This document shows, in pieces, positions 1-8,525 of a DNA stretch of 32,830 bases. Made by a program: the position numbers and the translations under genes. Source of the DNA: Verrucomicrobiales bacterium (lineage in GTDB: Bacteria > Verrucomicrobiota > Verrucomicrobiia > Limisphaerales > CAIMTB01); contig JAEUHG010000101.1 in the NCBI GenBank assembly GCA_016795425.1, positions 1-32,830 on the forward strand, read 5' to 3'. The notes beneath the pieces are model-generated. The model searched no databases and was not told the origin of the DNA. It saw only the letters and a program-made list of their open reading frames with translations. Numbering within the stretch: position 1 is the first letter of the stretch; the number at the start of each line of letters is the position of its first letter.

Positions 1-1
1 C

Positions 2-2794
2 GCGGTTCCCCGTCCCACCAGGCCCGCCGCCAACCCATGGCCAGCCAATGAGGTGGACGCGTTCATTCTCGCCGGACTCCAAGCCAGAGGCCTGAGTCCA
101 GCTCCGCTCGCGGATGCCCGCGCCCGGGCCCGCCGGTTGTCTTTCGCGCTCACCGGCCTGCCGCCGAGCCCGGAGGTGGTCGAGACCTTCGCGTCAAATC
201 CGTCTCCGGACGCCTACGCTCGGTTGGTACAGGCCTTTCTCGCGAGTCCGCATTTTGGCGAACGATGGGCCAGACACTGGCTCGATGTGGTCCACTACGC
301 CGACACCCATGGCTACGAATGGGACACGCCGGCCAAGAACGCCTGGCGTTATCGCGATTATGTCATCCGCGCCTTCAACCAGGATCTCTCCGTCCAGCGA
401 TTCCTTCTCGAACAACTCGCGGGTGACCTGCTCGAACCACGCATCGACCCCGAAACCGGCCTCAATGCATCCCTCATGGGGCCGATGGCATTGCGGTTGG
501 GCGAACGGCGCCACGGAGACAATGCCGCAGCCGAAGGCGTGACTCAGGAGGCGATGGCGAACATCATCGATACGGTGGGAAAGGGATTCCTCGGAACCAC
601 CGTCGCCTGCGCCCAGTGTCACGACCACAAACTCGATGCGGTGGAGCAACGCGATTACTACGCAATGGCGGGCATGTGGATGAGCACGCGGTGGTATGCC
701 CGCACCCTCGATGCCAAGGATTCCAACGCAGCGCTGATCGAGGAATTGCGTCAGCTTAAACGCGCGCTTCGCTCCACGCTCGCCCAGCACTGGTTGCACG
801 CACGAGATGCCTTCGCCGATAAAGTCCGACAGCTGCCTCCTCCACCCACCAACGGCGTGTCGGCGGATTTTCCGGAGACACTCAAGGGCCTCTGGTACCG
901 ATCCCGGGAGCATCCCATCAGCCGGGAAGCATTCCTCGTCGAGCAGCAGGCGAGGATTGCCGCCAATCGCGCCCATCTGACCCTGCTGGCCGACTTCACA
1001 CGTGAGAACGGAGCCCCTGGCTGGCGGTGGGATGGAGCGGGATTCAGGCATGGCCTGGTTCGCGACGGCGAACCGGTGATCGCCGAAACGGGCCCCGCCG
1101 TCCTTGTTCACCTTCTGCCCGCCGGTCGGTGGTCCCACGTTTGGTCCATGCGCCTGGCCGGCGCCTTGCGCAGTCCGTTTCTTCACACTTCGCCGCCGCT
1201 CCTGTTCTCGGCGGAACTGGCGGGAGGTCATCACGCGGCCGAGGCTTTCATTCTCGACCACGCGTTTCACTCCGAGCGCATGCAGTTTCTCGACGTTCCC
1301 CTGCCGGCTTGGCGCACCTTGAAGGCCGGTGATTTCGATACGCTCGAAGGCGGCCTGGACGGCGGTGATCGCCGCGTCTACCTCGAATGGGCCACCAAGT
1401 CATTGAACAACTACTTTCCTCCGCGCACCGGGTACGGCGGCGTCAAGGAAAGCGATCTCCATGACGAATCCTCCTGGTTCGGTGTCACTCGCATCTGGCG
1501 GCATCCCGCTGGCAACCCCCCTCGGGATGAACTGCGCCGGTTCGAACCTGTTTTCGAGGATCCCGACCCTGACTGGGCGCGACGGATCGCACGCCGCATC
1601 CTGACAGCCGTTGAACGCTGGCGCGCCGATACCGCGGACGCCGAGGATGTTCGAATCCTCAACGAAGCACTCTCTCTCCAACTGCTCGACGCTCGAGCGC
1701 CCGCGGGTTCGGAGTTGGAGACATGGGTCGGACGCTATCGGTCGACCGCCGCCCGGCTCCAACCCGATACAACCATGGGTTCCGTGGCGGAATGGGAAGA
1801 AGGCCGGGATGAACACATCGGAGTTCGCGGATCCTACACCACCCTGGGAGACGAGGTGGCTCGCGGCAATATCCGGTTCCTGGGCGGACCTGCCGAACGT
1901 ACCTGCACCGCCTCCAGCGGACGGCTCGAATTCGCGCGCAATGTGGTCGACAACCTCAATCCCCTAACCGCGCGCGTCTTCGTGAATCGGGTTTGGTTGC
2001 ATCTGTTTGGCGAGGGACTGGTGCGCACCCCGGACGACTTCGGGCACTTGGGCGAAAAGCCATCGCACCCGGAGCTTCTCGATTTCCTGGCGGCGGGCTT
2101 CACCGCCGAGGGTTGGTCGTTGAAGCGCCTCATCACCAGGCTGGTCACTTCCACAACCTGGCAGCAGGACAGTCGCACCGATGCGCAAGCCCTGGAAGTC
2201 GATCCCGAAAACCGACTTTGGCACCACATGCCGCTGCGACGTCTCGACGCGGAGGCGATCCGCGACAGCTTGCTGGCGGCCTCCGGGCGACTTGACCCCA
2301 CCCTCTTCGGACCGCCGATTGATCCACCCCGCACCAGCGAAGATGCCGCCAAGCGGTTGTTTTCGGGTCCGCTCGATGGTCACGGGCGGCGCAGTCTCTA
2401 TACGAAGGTCACCTTGATGGAACCTCCCCGGTTCCTGGCGCTGTTTAACCAACCCATTCCGAAACTCACCACCGGTCGACGCGATGTCACCAGCGTACCC
2501 AACCAGGCATTGGCGCTTCTCAATGATCCCTTCGTCGTCGCCATGGCCCGCCATTGGGGCGACCAGGTGATCCATGACGGCGCGACGACTCTTGAGGCCC
2601 GCCTGCGCGCCATGTTCTTTCGAGCCCTCTCCCGCCCTGCCGCGGAGGACGAAATCATCCGCCTGGTCCGACTGGCGCAACGCTCGGCCACGCTTCGTGG
2701 CCTGGACGTCGATTCCGTGATGGATCAGGCCGAAGTCTGGCAGGACGTGGCCCATGCCCTGTTCAATCTCAAGGAATTCATCCATGTCCGCTGA
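2..2794 (+). CDS. DUF1549/DUF1553 domain protein (PSD1-type, partial at 5' end)
   Basis: The reading frame is open from base 2, so the gene begins upstream of the window. The GTG at 53 lies inside the conserved stretch that normally opens DUF1549 (WPANEVDAFILAGL), so it is unlikely to be the start. Counting from that GTG, DUF1549 covers about residues 1-230 and contains the family CAQCHDHK motif at 186-193, a CxxCH sequence that could bind heme c. DUF1553 covers about residues 635-890 (NPLTARVFVNRVW). The 400 residues between them are variable. Such proteins are typical of Planctomycetes and Verrucomicrobia, are usually exported and often carry an N-terminal cytochrome c domain, which would lie outside this window. 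Their exact function is unknown; a role in oxidative catabolism of complex carbohydrates is often proposed. The 3' end overlaps the DUF1501 gene by 11 bases, the usual partner arrangement. Confidence 0.9.
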   Translation, partial: AVPRPTRPAANPWPANEVDAFILAGLQARGLSPAPLADARARARRLSFALTGLPPSPEVVETFASNPSPDAYARLVQAFLASPHFGERWARHWLDVVHYADTHGYEWDTPAKNAWRYRDYVIRAFNQDLSVQRFLLEQLAGDLLEPRIDPETGLNASLMGPMALRLGERRHGDNAAAEGVTQEAMANIIDTVGKGFLGTTVACAQCHDHKLDAVEQRDYYAMAGMWMSTRWYARTLDAKDSNAALIEELRQLKRALRSTLAQHWLHARDAFADKVRQLPPPPTNGVSADFPETLKGLWYRSREHPISREAFLVEQQARIAANRAHLTLLADFTRENGAPGWRWDGAGFRHGLVRDGEPVIAETGPAVLVHLLPAGRWSHVWSMRLAGALRSPFLHTSPPLLFSAELAGGHHAAEAFILDHAFHSERMQFLDVPLPAWRTLKAGDFDTLEGGLDGGDRRVYLEWATKSLNNYFPPRTGYGGVKESDLHDESSWFGVTRIWRHPAGNPPRDELRRFEPVFEDPDPDWARRIARRILTAVERWRADTADAEDVRILNEALSLQLLDARAPAGSELETWVGRYRSTAARLQPDTTMGSVAEWEEGRDEHIGVRGSYTTLGDEVARGNIRFLGGPAERTCTASSGRLEFARNVVDNLNPLTARVFVNRVWLHLFGEGLVRTPDDFGHLGEKPSHPELLDFLAAGFTAEGWSLKRLITRLVTSTTWQQDSRTDAQALEVDPENRLWHHMPLRRLDAEAIRDSLLAASGRLDPTLFGPPIDPPRTSEDAAKRLFSGPLDGHGRRSLYTKVTLMEPPRFLALFNQPIPKLTTGRRDVTSVPNQALALLNDPFVVAMARHWGDQVIHDGATTLEARLRAMFFRALSRPAAEDEIIRLVRLAQRSATLRGLDVDSVMDQAEVWQDVAHALFNLKEFIHVR

Positions 2795-4229
2795 ATCCGC
2801 AACGCGCCCCTGCCCTGGTTGTCCCGGACGCGCCGATCCCTCGCCAAACCGCCGGGAGTTTTTGCGGCGATCCAGCATGGGCTTCGGATGGCTGGCCTTC
2901 GCCGGGCTCGCCCATCCCTGGGCCTGCGCGGACACGGCCCGTCCGCAAACCCATTTCCGACCCCGTGCCAAGCACGTCATCTTCCTTTTCATGGATGGCG
3001 GGGTCTCCCACGTGGATACGTTCGATCCCAAGCCGGAGTTGAATCGGCGGAGCGGCGAACCGGCCAAATGGCGCACCGACAAGCTTTCGCAGGCCACCAG
3101 CGCGAATCGGAAATGGCTCGGGAGTCTCTGGGATTTCAAGCAACGCGGCGCCTCCGGAATCTGGGTCAGCGACTTGTTTCCCCACGTGGCCAAAGTCGCC
3201 GATGAGCTTTGCGTCATTCGTTCGATCGTCGGGGAAAGCCCTCTCCACGGTGCGCAGGCGCTGCTGCTCCACACCGGACGCTCCGTCGGCGCTGCCCCGA
3301 GCATGGGTTCATGGATCTCCTACGGACTCGGAACCGAAAACGCGCAATTGCCGGGCTACGTCCTGCTCAACAACGATTGGATTCCGAATGGTGGCTTTCA
3401 GAACTTCGCCAGTTCGTACCTCCCCGCCAGCCACCAGGCCGCCTTGGTGCGCGCCAAAGGAGCGCCTGTCGACAATATCGTGCCTTCCGACTCCGACGCG
3501 ATTCAGCGGGCGAAACTCGAGTATCTCCGGAGCCAGGATCATGCCTTCGCGCAGTCACTGGGTGGCTCCGAGGTGGTGGAGTCCGCCATCCGCAACCATG
3601 AGACCGCGGCCCGCATGCAGTCGGTGGTGCCGGACTTATGCGATGTGTCGGGCGAATCGCCGGAGATTCTCCGACTCTACGGTGTCGATCGAACCAACGA
3701 CTACGACCGCTTTTACGCCCTGCAGTGTCTTCGCGCGCGGCGCCTGGTGGAATCCGGCGTCCGCTTTGTCGAAGTCACCTGTCCGCTCACCCATAGCAAC
3801 AATGCGCCTTGGGATCAGCACGGCGAGTTGAAGCTGCGCCACGAGGAGAATGCCCGCATCACCGACCAACCCGTCGCCGCTCTTCTGATCGATCTGAAAG
3901 CCCGAGGACTGCTCGAGTCCACTCTCGTCGTCTGGGCGGGCGAAATGGGACGTACCCCTCACAGCGCCGGCAAGGATGGCCGTGATCACCATGTCAGCGG
4001 CTACACCATCTGGTTGGCCGGGGGAGGTGTGCGCGCCGGTCATGTGTATGGGGAAACCGACGAGATGGGCATGAGCGCGGTGGTGGACCCGTTGGACATC
4101 CATGATGTCCATGCCACGATCCTCCACCTTCTCGGCCTGGATCATCAGCGGCTCACGTACCGTTTCGGCGGGCGCGACATGCGCCTGACCGATGTCCACG
4201 GCAACGTGATCCGCGAGCTGATGGCGTGA
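2784..4229 (+). CDS. DUF1501 family protein, Tat-exported
   Basis: A 481-residue protein of the DUF1501 family, related to the alkaline phosphatase/sulfatase fold. The ATG at 2784 is preceded by AAGGA at 2771-2775, eight bases away; it is preferred over the ATG at 2754, which would add ten residues with no family match. A twin-arginine signal is visible at residues 22-50 (NRREFLRRSSMGFG followed by a hydrophobic stretch). Family landmarks are FLFMDGGVSHVDTFDP (about 67-82) and, near the C-terminus, VVWAGEMGRTPHS and DGRDHH, rich in Asp and His suited to metal binding. The start overlaps the end of the DUF1549/DUF1553 gene, so the two are probably translated together and act together in the periplasm. 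The substrate is unknown. Confidence 0.92.
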   Translation: MSAESATRPCPGCPGRADPSPNRREFLRRSSMGFGWLAFAGLAHPWACADTARPQTHFRPRAKHVIFLFMDGGVSHVDTFDPKPELNRRSGEPAKWRTDKLSQATSANRKWLGSLWDFKQRGASGIWVSDLFPHVAKVADELCVIRSIVGESPLHGAQALLLHTGRSVGAAPSMGSWISYGLGTENAQLPGYVLLNNDWIPNGGFQNFASSYLPASHQAALVRAKGAPVDNIVPSDSDAIQRAKLEYLRSQDHAFAQSLGGSEVVESAIRNHETAARMQSVVPDLCDVSGESPEILRLYGVDRTNDYDRFYALQCLRARRLVESGVRFVEVTCPLTHSNNAPWDQHGELKLRHEENARITDQPVAALLIDLKARGLLESTLVVWAGEMGRTPHSAGKDGRDHHVSGYTIWLAGGGVRAGHVYGETDEMGMSAVVDPLDIHDVHATILHLLGLDHQRLTYRFGGRDMRLTDVHGNVIRELMA

Positions 4230-4241
4230 GTGCCCGGCTGC

Positions 4242-6647
4242 TTAGCGCGCCGGCGCCGCTCCTCCCGAGGGCGGCAACGCCTCGATTCCCCAGGTTTCCG
4301 ACGGCTGCCCGCCAGCCTTAAGGCTCAGAACTCCCCCGCGAACCGCATCTTCCCAGGGAATCCAGCAACGATTCCAGGGTGCACCATTCCAGCTCGCCGA
4401 CTGGATGTAAGGACTCCGTGAAGCGTCACCTTCAACCCGGATCTCCAGGGTCTGCCCGGGGAAATAGCGGCGATCCAACGTCACGCGGACTCGGTCGAAC
4501 AAGGGCATCGCCAGCTGGAGCGTCGACTGCCGCGCGGCGCCCCCCTGGACGTCGAATAACCCCATGCCTGCCAGGACCAGCCACGCCCCCAGTTGTCCCT
4601 GGTCTTCGTCCTGTCCATAGCCGTAGCCATGGACCGGCTCTGTTCCGTAGAAGACATCGCAGATCCGTCGCACCCAACGCTGCGTCAACCACGGTCGGCT
4701 ACCAAAATTGAAGAGCCACGCCATGTGAAGTCCGGGTTGGTTGCCGTGATTGTAGAGGCTCTCCACACCCGCGAAGGCGTCGACCGTTTCGCCGCCGCCG
4801 AACTTCGCCTTCTCGGCTTTCTCGAAGATCTCCTGGAGCCGGGCGATGAAGGTATCCGCCCCCAGCCGCGCGATCAGACCGGCCGGATCGTGGGGAACAT
4901 AAAAGGTGTATTGGTAGGCGTTGCCTTCCTGAAATCCTTGCCACGCCTTGCGCGGATGGAACTCCGAAACAAACCTGCCCGAGGCTTCCTTCGGTCGAAT
5001 AAACCCCGTTTCGGCGTCGAAGAGATGTTGCCAACCCTTGGATAATTCCATGAATCGAACGCGCTCCGCGTCCTTGCCCAACGCCTCGGCGAATTGCGCG
5101 GCGGCGAATGCCGAGAAGCTGTATTCCAGGGTGTGCGACGCCGAGAACTGGGATCCCTCCGCGGTGCTGCCGCTGTAGCCTTCGCTGCTGCGGATCTGGG
5201 GAACATAGCCGTGCTCGAGAAAGGCCCGCGTGTCAGCCTTTCCCACTCCCTCGGGACGGTTCTGCCAACCGAGTTCGTTCTTGGCCACGGCGGCGTATGC
5301 CACCGCGGAATCGAAGTCCCGGATGCCACGGAGGTAAGCGCTGGCCACCACGAGTCCCATGAAATCGGTTCCCACGCCCGACACAAACTTCCCGGCCGCA
5401 ATTCCATCCGGTAACCAGCCGCAGTCCCGGTACAGGTCCAACTGGCAGCGCACGAATTCGCTCAGGTAATCCGGATAGGCCAGCGCCCAGAGCTGGGTCA
5501 GGTTCCAGAATGCGCCCCAGATGGCATCGGTGTTGTAGTGCTGGTACGGCAGCGTGCCGTCGGCATTCGGCGGAATCCGCCCCACGCCGCCATCATTCTT
5601 TGGATAGGCTCCGTCGACGTCACTGGCCAATCCTCGCCCGAGCAGCGCGTGATACAGGCCGGTGTAAAACTTGATCCGATCCGCGTCGCGGCCGCCCTCG
5701 ACCTGGATCCGACCCAGCATCGCATCCCATCGCTCGCGCGCCCGCTCACGAGCCCGATCAAACGTCAACGTCGACGCCTCCGCCTCGAGGTTTCGCCGCG
5801 CTCTTTCGATCCCGGTGTAAGACAGCCCGACCTGGACCTCGACCACGCAGCCGTCGCGTCCGTCGAAATCCAGGTACAGCCCACAGCCAGGCCCCTGCAA
5901 AGCGGTGTCGCCCGGGAAGGTCGATTCGCCTCGGAACGTCCCGCAGCCCGACACCTCACGATTCACGCGGGCGACGAAGTACATTTTGATGACCGCGCCG
6001 GGTTGATAGCGCCGAGCGTATTCCGGATGCGTCACCACGAATCCCTCGACTTCGCGAGGGCCCGACCGTTTCACGTAGGCATCCAGCACCGGACCGCTCT
6101 CCCCTTGGCGATTGCCGACATCGAAGATCAGGTGAGGCGTCGAGCCGGCGGGATAGGTGAATCGATGAAAACCCACCCGCGGCGTGGCGGTCAGTTCCGC
6201 CCGGATCCCGCCGTCTTCGAGATCAACGCGATAGTAGCCGGGCTCGGCGACTTCGTCGGCGCGACGGAATCGGGACCGGTACCCGGCGTCCGGTTGGTCC
6301 AGAGGTCCAGGCACGGTCTGAAGTCGACCCGATGTCGGCATCAAAGCGATGCCGCCGATCTGGAATTCGTGGAATTGAACGAAACTCTCGATCGAATCAT
6401 GACGCACGTCATACCCGACCGCTTCCCATCCCGATTTGTTCCCCAAGTGCGCGTCGGTCGCCGCCGCCGGTTTCGCCATGCCAAAAGGAACCGCGGCGGG
6501 GGTCGGGAAGAACCATCGGCAATGGGCGGTTCCAATCCGCGGATCGACCCATTCCCTGGGCGTGCGGGCGCTCTCTGCCGCCTCGGCAGCCGCCAAGCTG
6601 AGGGTGGAAGCGACGACGGCCTGCCAGATGCGAGATCCAATTCTCAC
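4242..6647 (-). CDS. GH92 family glycosidase (mannosidase-like), Gln in place of the catalytic-acid Glu
   Basis: An 801-residue secreted protein; residues 1-25 form a plausible signal peptide. It matches GH92 along its length: the N-terminal WVDPRIGT and VPFGM region, QEGNAYQYTFYVPHD in the middle, NHGNQPGLHMAWLFN at about 633-647 and the Asp/Glu-rich QDEDQGQLGAW near 679-689. GH92 enzymes are calcium-dependent exo-alpha-mannosidases. The usual HGNEP motif reads HGNQP here, so the residue aligned with the catalytic acid is Gln637. From the literature on GH92, as recalled, the Glu-to-Gln change is a feature of enzymes that remove mannose from mannosyl-phosphate diesters, where the leaving group needs no acid. 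Asp682 of the base motif is kept. The GTG start has a TACCGT hexamer seven bases upstream. The PhoD-like gene lies 102 bases upstream on the same strand. Family assignment is firm; specificity is inference. Confidence 0.9.
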   Translation of the reverse strand: MRIGSRIWQAVVASTLSLAAAEAAESARTPREWVDPRIGTAHCRWFFPTPAAVPFGMAKPAAATDAHLGNKSGWEAVGYDVRHDSIESFVQFHEFQIGGIALMPTSGRLQTVPGPLDQPDAGYRSRFRRADEVAEPGYYRVDLEDGGIRAELTATPRVGFHRFTYPAGSTPHLIFDVGNRQGESGPVLDAYVKRSGPREVEGFVVTHPEYARRYQPGAVIKMYFVARVNREVSGCGTFRGESTFPGDTALQGPGCGLYLDFDGRDGCVVEVQVGLSYTGIERARRNLEAEASTLTFDRARERARERWDAMLGRIQVEGGRDADRIKFYTGLYHALLGRGLASDVDGAYPKNDGGVGRIPPNADGTLPYQHYNTDAIWGAFWNLTQLWALAYPDYLSEFVRCQLDLYRDCGWLPDGIAAGKFVSGVGTDFMGLVVASAYLRGIRDFDSAVAYAAVAKNELGWQNRPEGVGKADTRAFLEHGYVPQIRSSEGYSGSTAEGSQFSASHTLEYSFSAFAAAQFAEALGKDAERVRFMELSKGWQHLFDAETGFIRPKEASGRFVSEFHPRKAWQGFQEGNAYQYTFYVPHDPAGLIARLGADTFIARLQEIFEKAEKAKFGGGETVDAFAGVESLYNHGNQPGLHMAWLFNFGSRPWLTQRWVRRICDVFYGTEPVHGYGYGQDEDQGQLGAWLVLAGMGLFDVQGGAARQSTLQLAMPLFDRVRVTLDRRYFPGQTLEIRVEGDASRSPYIQSASWNGAPWNRCWIPWEDAVRGGVLSLKAGGQPSETWGIEALPPSGGAAPAR

Positions 6648-6653
6648 GACCGC

Positions 6654-6682
6654 ACGGTAGGCGCCGCCCCTGCTCGCGCCAA
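6654..6682 (-). promoter_or_regulatory. Candidate promoter of the GH92 gene, leaderless type
   Basis: On the minus strand TTGGCG (6682-6677), a 17-base spacer and TACCGT (6659-6654) precede the GTG start at 6647. The last T of the -10 hexamer is at -7 relative to the start codon, so transcription would begin at or next to the GTG. There is no Shine-Dalgarno sequence. The same hexamer precedes the LON-domain gene. Confidence 0.4.
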
Positions 6683-6749
6683 CTTCCTTGCCGCCAGATG
6701 CGGGAACTTCGACTTCCGCTCCGTCTTCGATGGACCGGTTTGGCCCAGT

Positions 6750-8321
6750 CTAAACGGGCGGGATCTCAACCGACCAAAGCCTTTCGCCAAGACGATTGTA
6801 CTGCGTGACCGTCGCCACCCCGCTCGACGCAGCGATGCGGACCGTACCGAAGTACTGCTGGTTTGCCGATGGTGGGAGATTCTGCAGTGCGCCAGGTTCC
6901 CGGGAACGCCAGCGCACCTCGGGCCCGAAGGTTCGATCAAAGTCGCCCGGACCGAACGATCCCGCGTGCAAGGGCCCGCTGACGAACTCCCAGAACGGGT
7001 CAAACTCCGTAAACACGGCTCGCGCCGGATCATAATGATGGGCCGCCGCATAGTGAACGTCCGCGGTGAGCCACAACACATTGCGAACCCGGGAACGCTT
7101 CAAGGACTTTAGCAGTTCTGCGATCTCGAGTTCCCTTCCCAACGGTGCACCGGGATCGCCGTTGGCCACCGCCTCCCAGCGACCTCCGGTATCACCCACG
7201 TTAAGGCCCAATGGCATGTCGCAACACACGATCTTCCATCGTGCCGTGCTCCGTCGAAGGGCTGACGTGATCCATTTCCATTGGTTCTCGCCCAGGATAC
7301 GCGAATCGGCACCCAGGGTCGGTTGCCGATTGGTGTTGTTGGCGCTCCGGTAAGAGCGGAGATCCAGAAAGAAAAGGTCGCAGAGCGGCCCGCGCCTGAC
7401 GACCCGGTAGATCTTTGCGTCGCGCGAGGGGCGTACGGGTTGATAATCAAAGAACGCCTGCCGAGCCCGTGCCGCCAAGAGGTCCACATCCTTGACGACA
7501 TAACGGTCGTCCTCCGCCAGTTTCTGTCCCGGATACCAATTGTTCCGCACCTCGTGATCATCCCATTGAGCAAAGACGGGAACATGGGCATTGCACTCGC
7601 GAACCTGCGGATCCTGCAACGGATACCGATAGTTGCCGTGAAACTCCGCCAATGTCTCCGCAACTTTGCTCTTCTCCGCGGTCACCAAATTTCTCCAGCG
7701 AGTGCCGTCCGGTAGATCGATCGAAGCCGGGATCGGATTGTCGGCGTAAATCAGGTCGCCGGAATGAACGAGAAAATCCGGTTCCAACCCGTGGATCGCG
7801 CGATAAGTCGCCAACCCACCGCGGGATGCATCAATCCCGTAACCCTGCCCGCAGGTGTCCCCGCTCCAGGCAAAGTAAACATCGCTCGGCTCCCTCGACG
7901 CCGTTCGCAGCCGTCCAACGACGGCGTCGCTCAACTCCCGGGTACTTCCGCGTCCCTCGAATTGTACCCGGTAAAAGACGGTCTGACCGGCCGGAAGTCG
8001 CCGGAGAAGCACCTTGCCCGTATGGTCGGTCGAAGCGCCCACCACCGGCCCGGTGATCCGCCGTACGTCGCGTCGAAATCTTTCGTCGGTCGACCACTCC
8101 ACCACCATGCGGCCCGCTCGATCGGCGCGACTCCAGACGACGGCAGAATCCTCGCCCACATCGCCGCAGGCCACACCGAAGTCCATGCGTGGTCGACTCG
8201 AGGATGACAGGAGCGATGGCACGGCGGTCTCGCCGCGGACCATGGTCGGAAGGGCCAGCGAACTCGCGGCAAGGCGAACGAGTTGGCGGGTGAATTGACG
8301 ACGAGAGGAGCGGGGAATCAT
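6750..8321 (-). CDS. phoD: PhoD-like alkaline phosphatase/phosphodiesterase, Tat-exported
   Basis: A 523-residue protein with a twin-arginine signal at residues 6-30 (SRRQFTRQL, then a hydrophobic run). PhoD_N covers about 45-140 and the metallophosphatase domain about 148-510. Metal-binding landmarks are Asp155 and Cys157 (WSGDTCGQGYG), Asp189 (HSGDLIYADN), Asp254-Asp255-His256 (QWDDHEVRN), Asp421 and His423 (TADVHYAAAH). PhoD enzymes hydrolyse phosphate monoesters and diesters, using Fe and Ca in the Bacillus subtilis enzyme, and act outside the cytoplasm. The gene is followed 102 bases later by the GH92 gene on the same strand, which suggests a joint role in degrading phosphorylated glycans. 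A GGAGG sequence lies about 15 bases before the ATG, somewhat far for a ribosome binding site. The family is clear; the preferred substrate is not. Confidence 0.9.
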   Translation of the reverse strand: MIPRSSRRQFTRQLVRLAASSLALPTMVRGETAVPSLLSSSSRPRMDFGVACGDVGEDSAVVWSRADRAGRMVVEWSTDERFRRDVRRITGPVVGASTDHTGKVLLRRLPAGQTVFYRVQFEGRGSTRELSDAVVGRLRTASREPSDVYFAWSGDTCGQGYGIDASRGGLATYRAIHGLEPDFLVHSGDLIYADNPIPASIDLPDGTRWRNLVTAEKSKVAETLAEFHGNYRYPLQDPQVRECNAHVPVFAQWDDHEVRNNWYPGQKLAEDDRYVVKDVDLLAARARQAFFDYQPVRPSRDAKIYRVVRRGPLCDLFFLDLRSYRSANNTNRQPTLGADSRILGENQWKWITSALRRSTARWKIVCCDMPLGLNVGDTGGRWEAVANGDPGAPLGRELEIAELLKSLKRSRVRNVLWLTADVHYAAAHHYDPARAVFTEFDPFWEFVSGPLHAGSFGPGDFDRTFGPEVRWRSREPGALQNLPPSANQQYFGTVRIAASSGVATVTQYNRLGERLWSVEIPPV

Positions 8322-8510
8322 CGGCGCGGTGAGGTTCCTCCGACGGTTAACCGACTCAAGTCGGAATCCGCACCCGGGAGGCAGATCCGCTCAACGCCTT
8401 CGCTTCACGGGCCGATGGTGAGTGGCGGAGGTCCATCTCGGCGCCTAGAGCGCGGACCGCCAATACCGCCGAATGCCCGGGTATCGGATTGCGACACCTC
8501 CCGGGATTCG

Positions 8511-8515
8511 AGGAG
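8511..8515 (+). promoter_or_regulatory. Shine-Dalgarno sequence that places the start of the PanB-like gene
   Basis: AGGAG lies ten bases before the ATG at 8526. The nearby in-frame ATG at 8517 is only one base away from it and so is a poor start, which favours 8526. Confidence 0.5.
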
Positions 8516-8525
8516 CATGGGAACC

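Noticed and set aside
1964..3304. Minus-strand open frame of 446 codons across the DUF1549/DUF1501 junction
   Set aside because: It is antisense to two family-supported genes and has no domain.
5538..7112. Long plus-strand open frame of 524 codons opposite the GH92 and phosphatase genes
   Set aside because: It runs antisense to two well-supported genes, has no recognisable domain and an Arg-rich composition typical of shadow frames in GC-rich DNA.
8344..8353. Palindrome CGGTTAACCG as a regulator binding site
   Set aside because: A single 10-bp palindrome between divergent genes without a second copy or known match is too weak to call.
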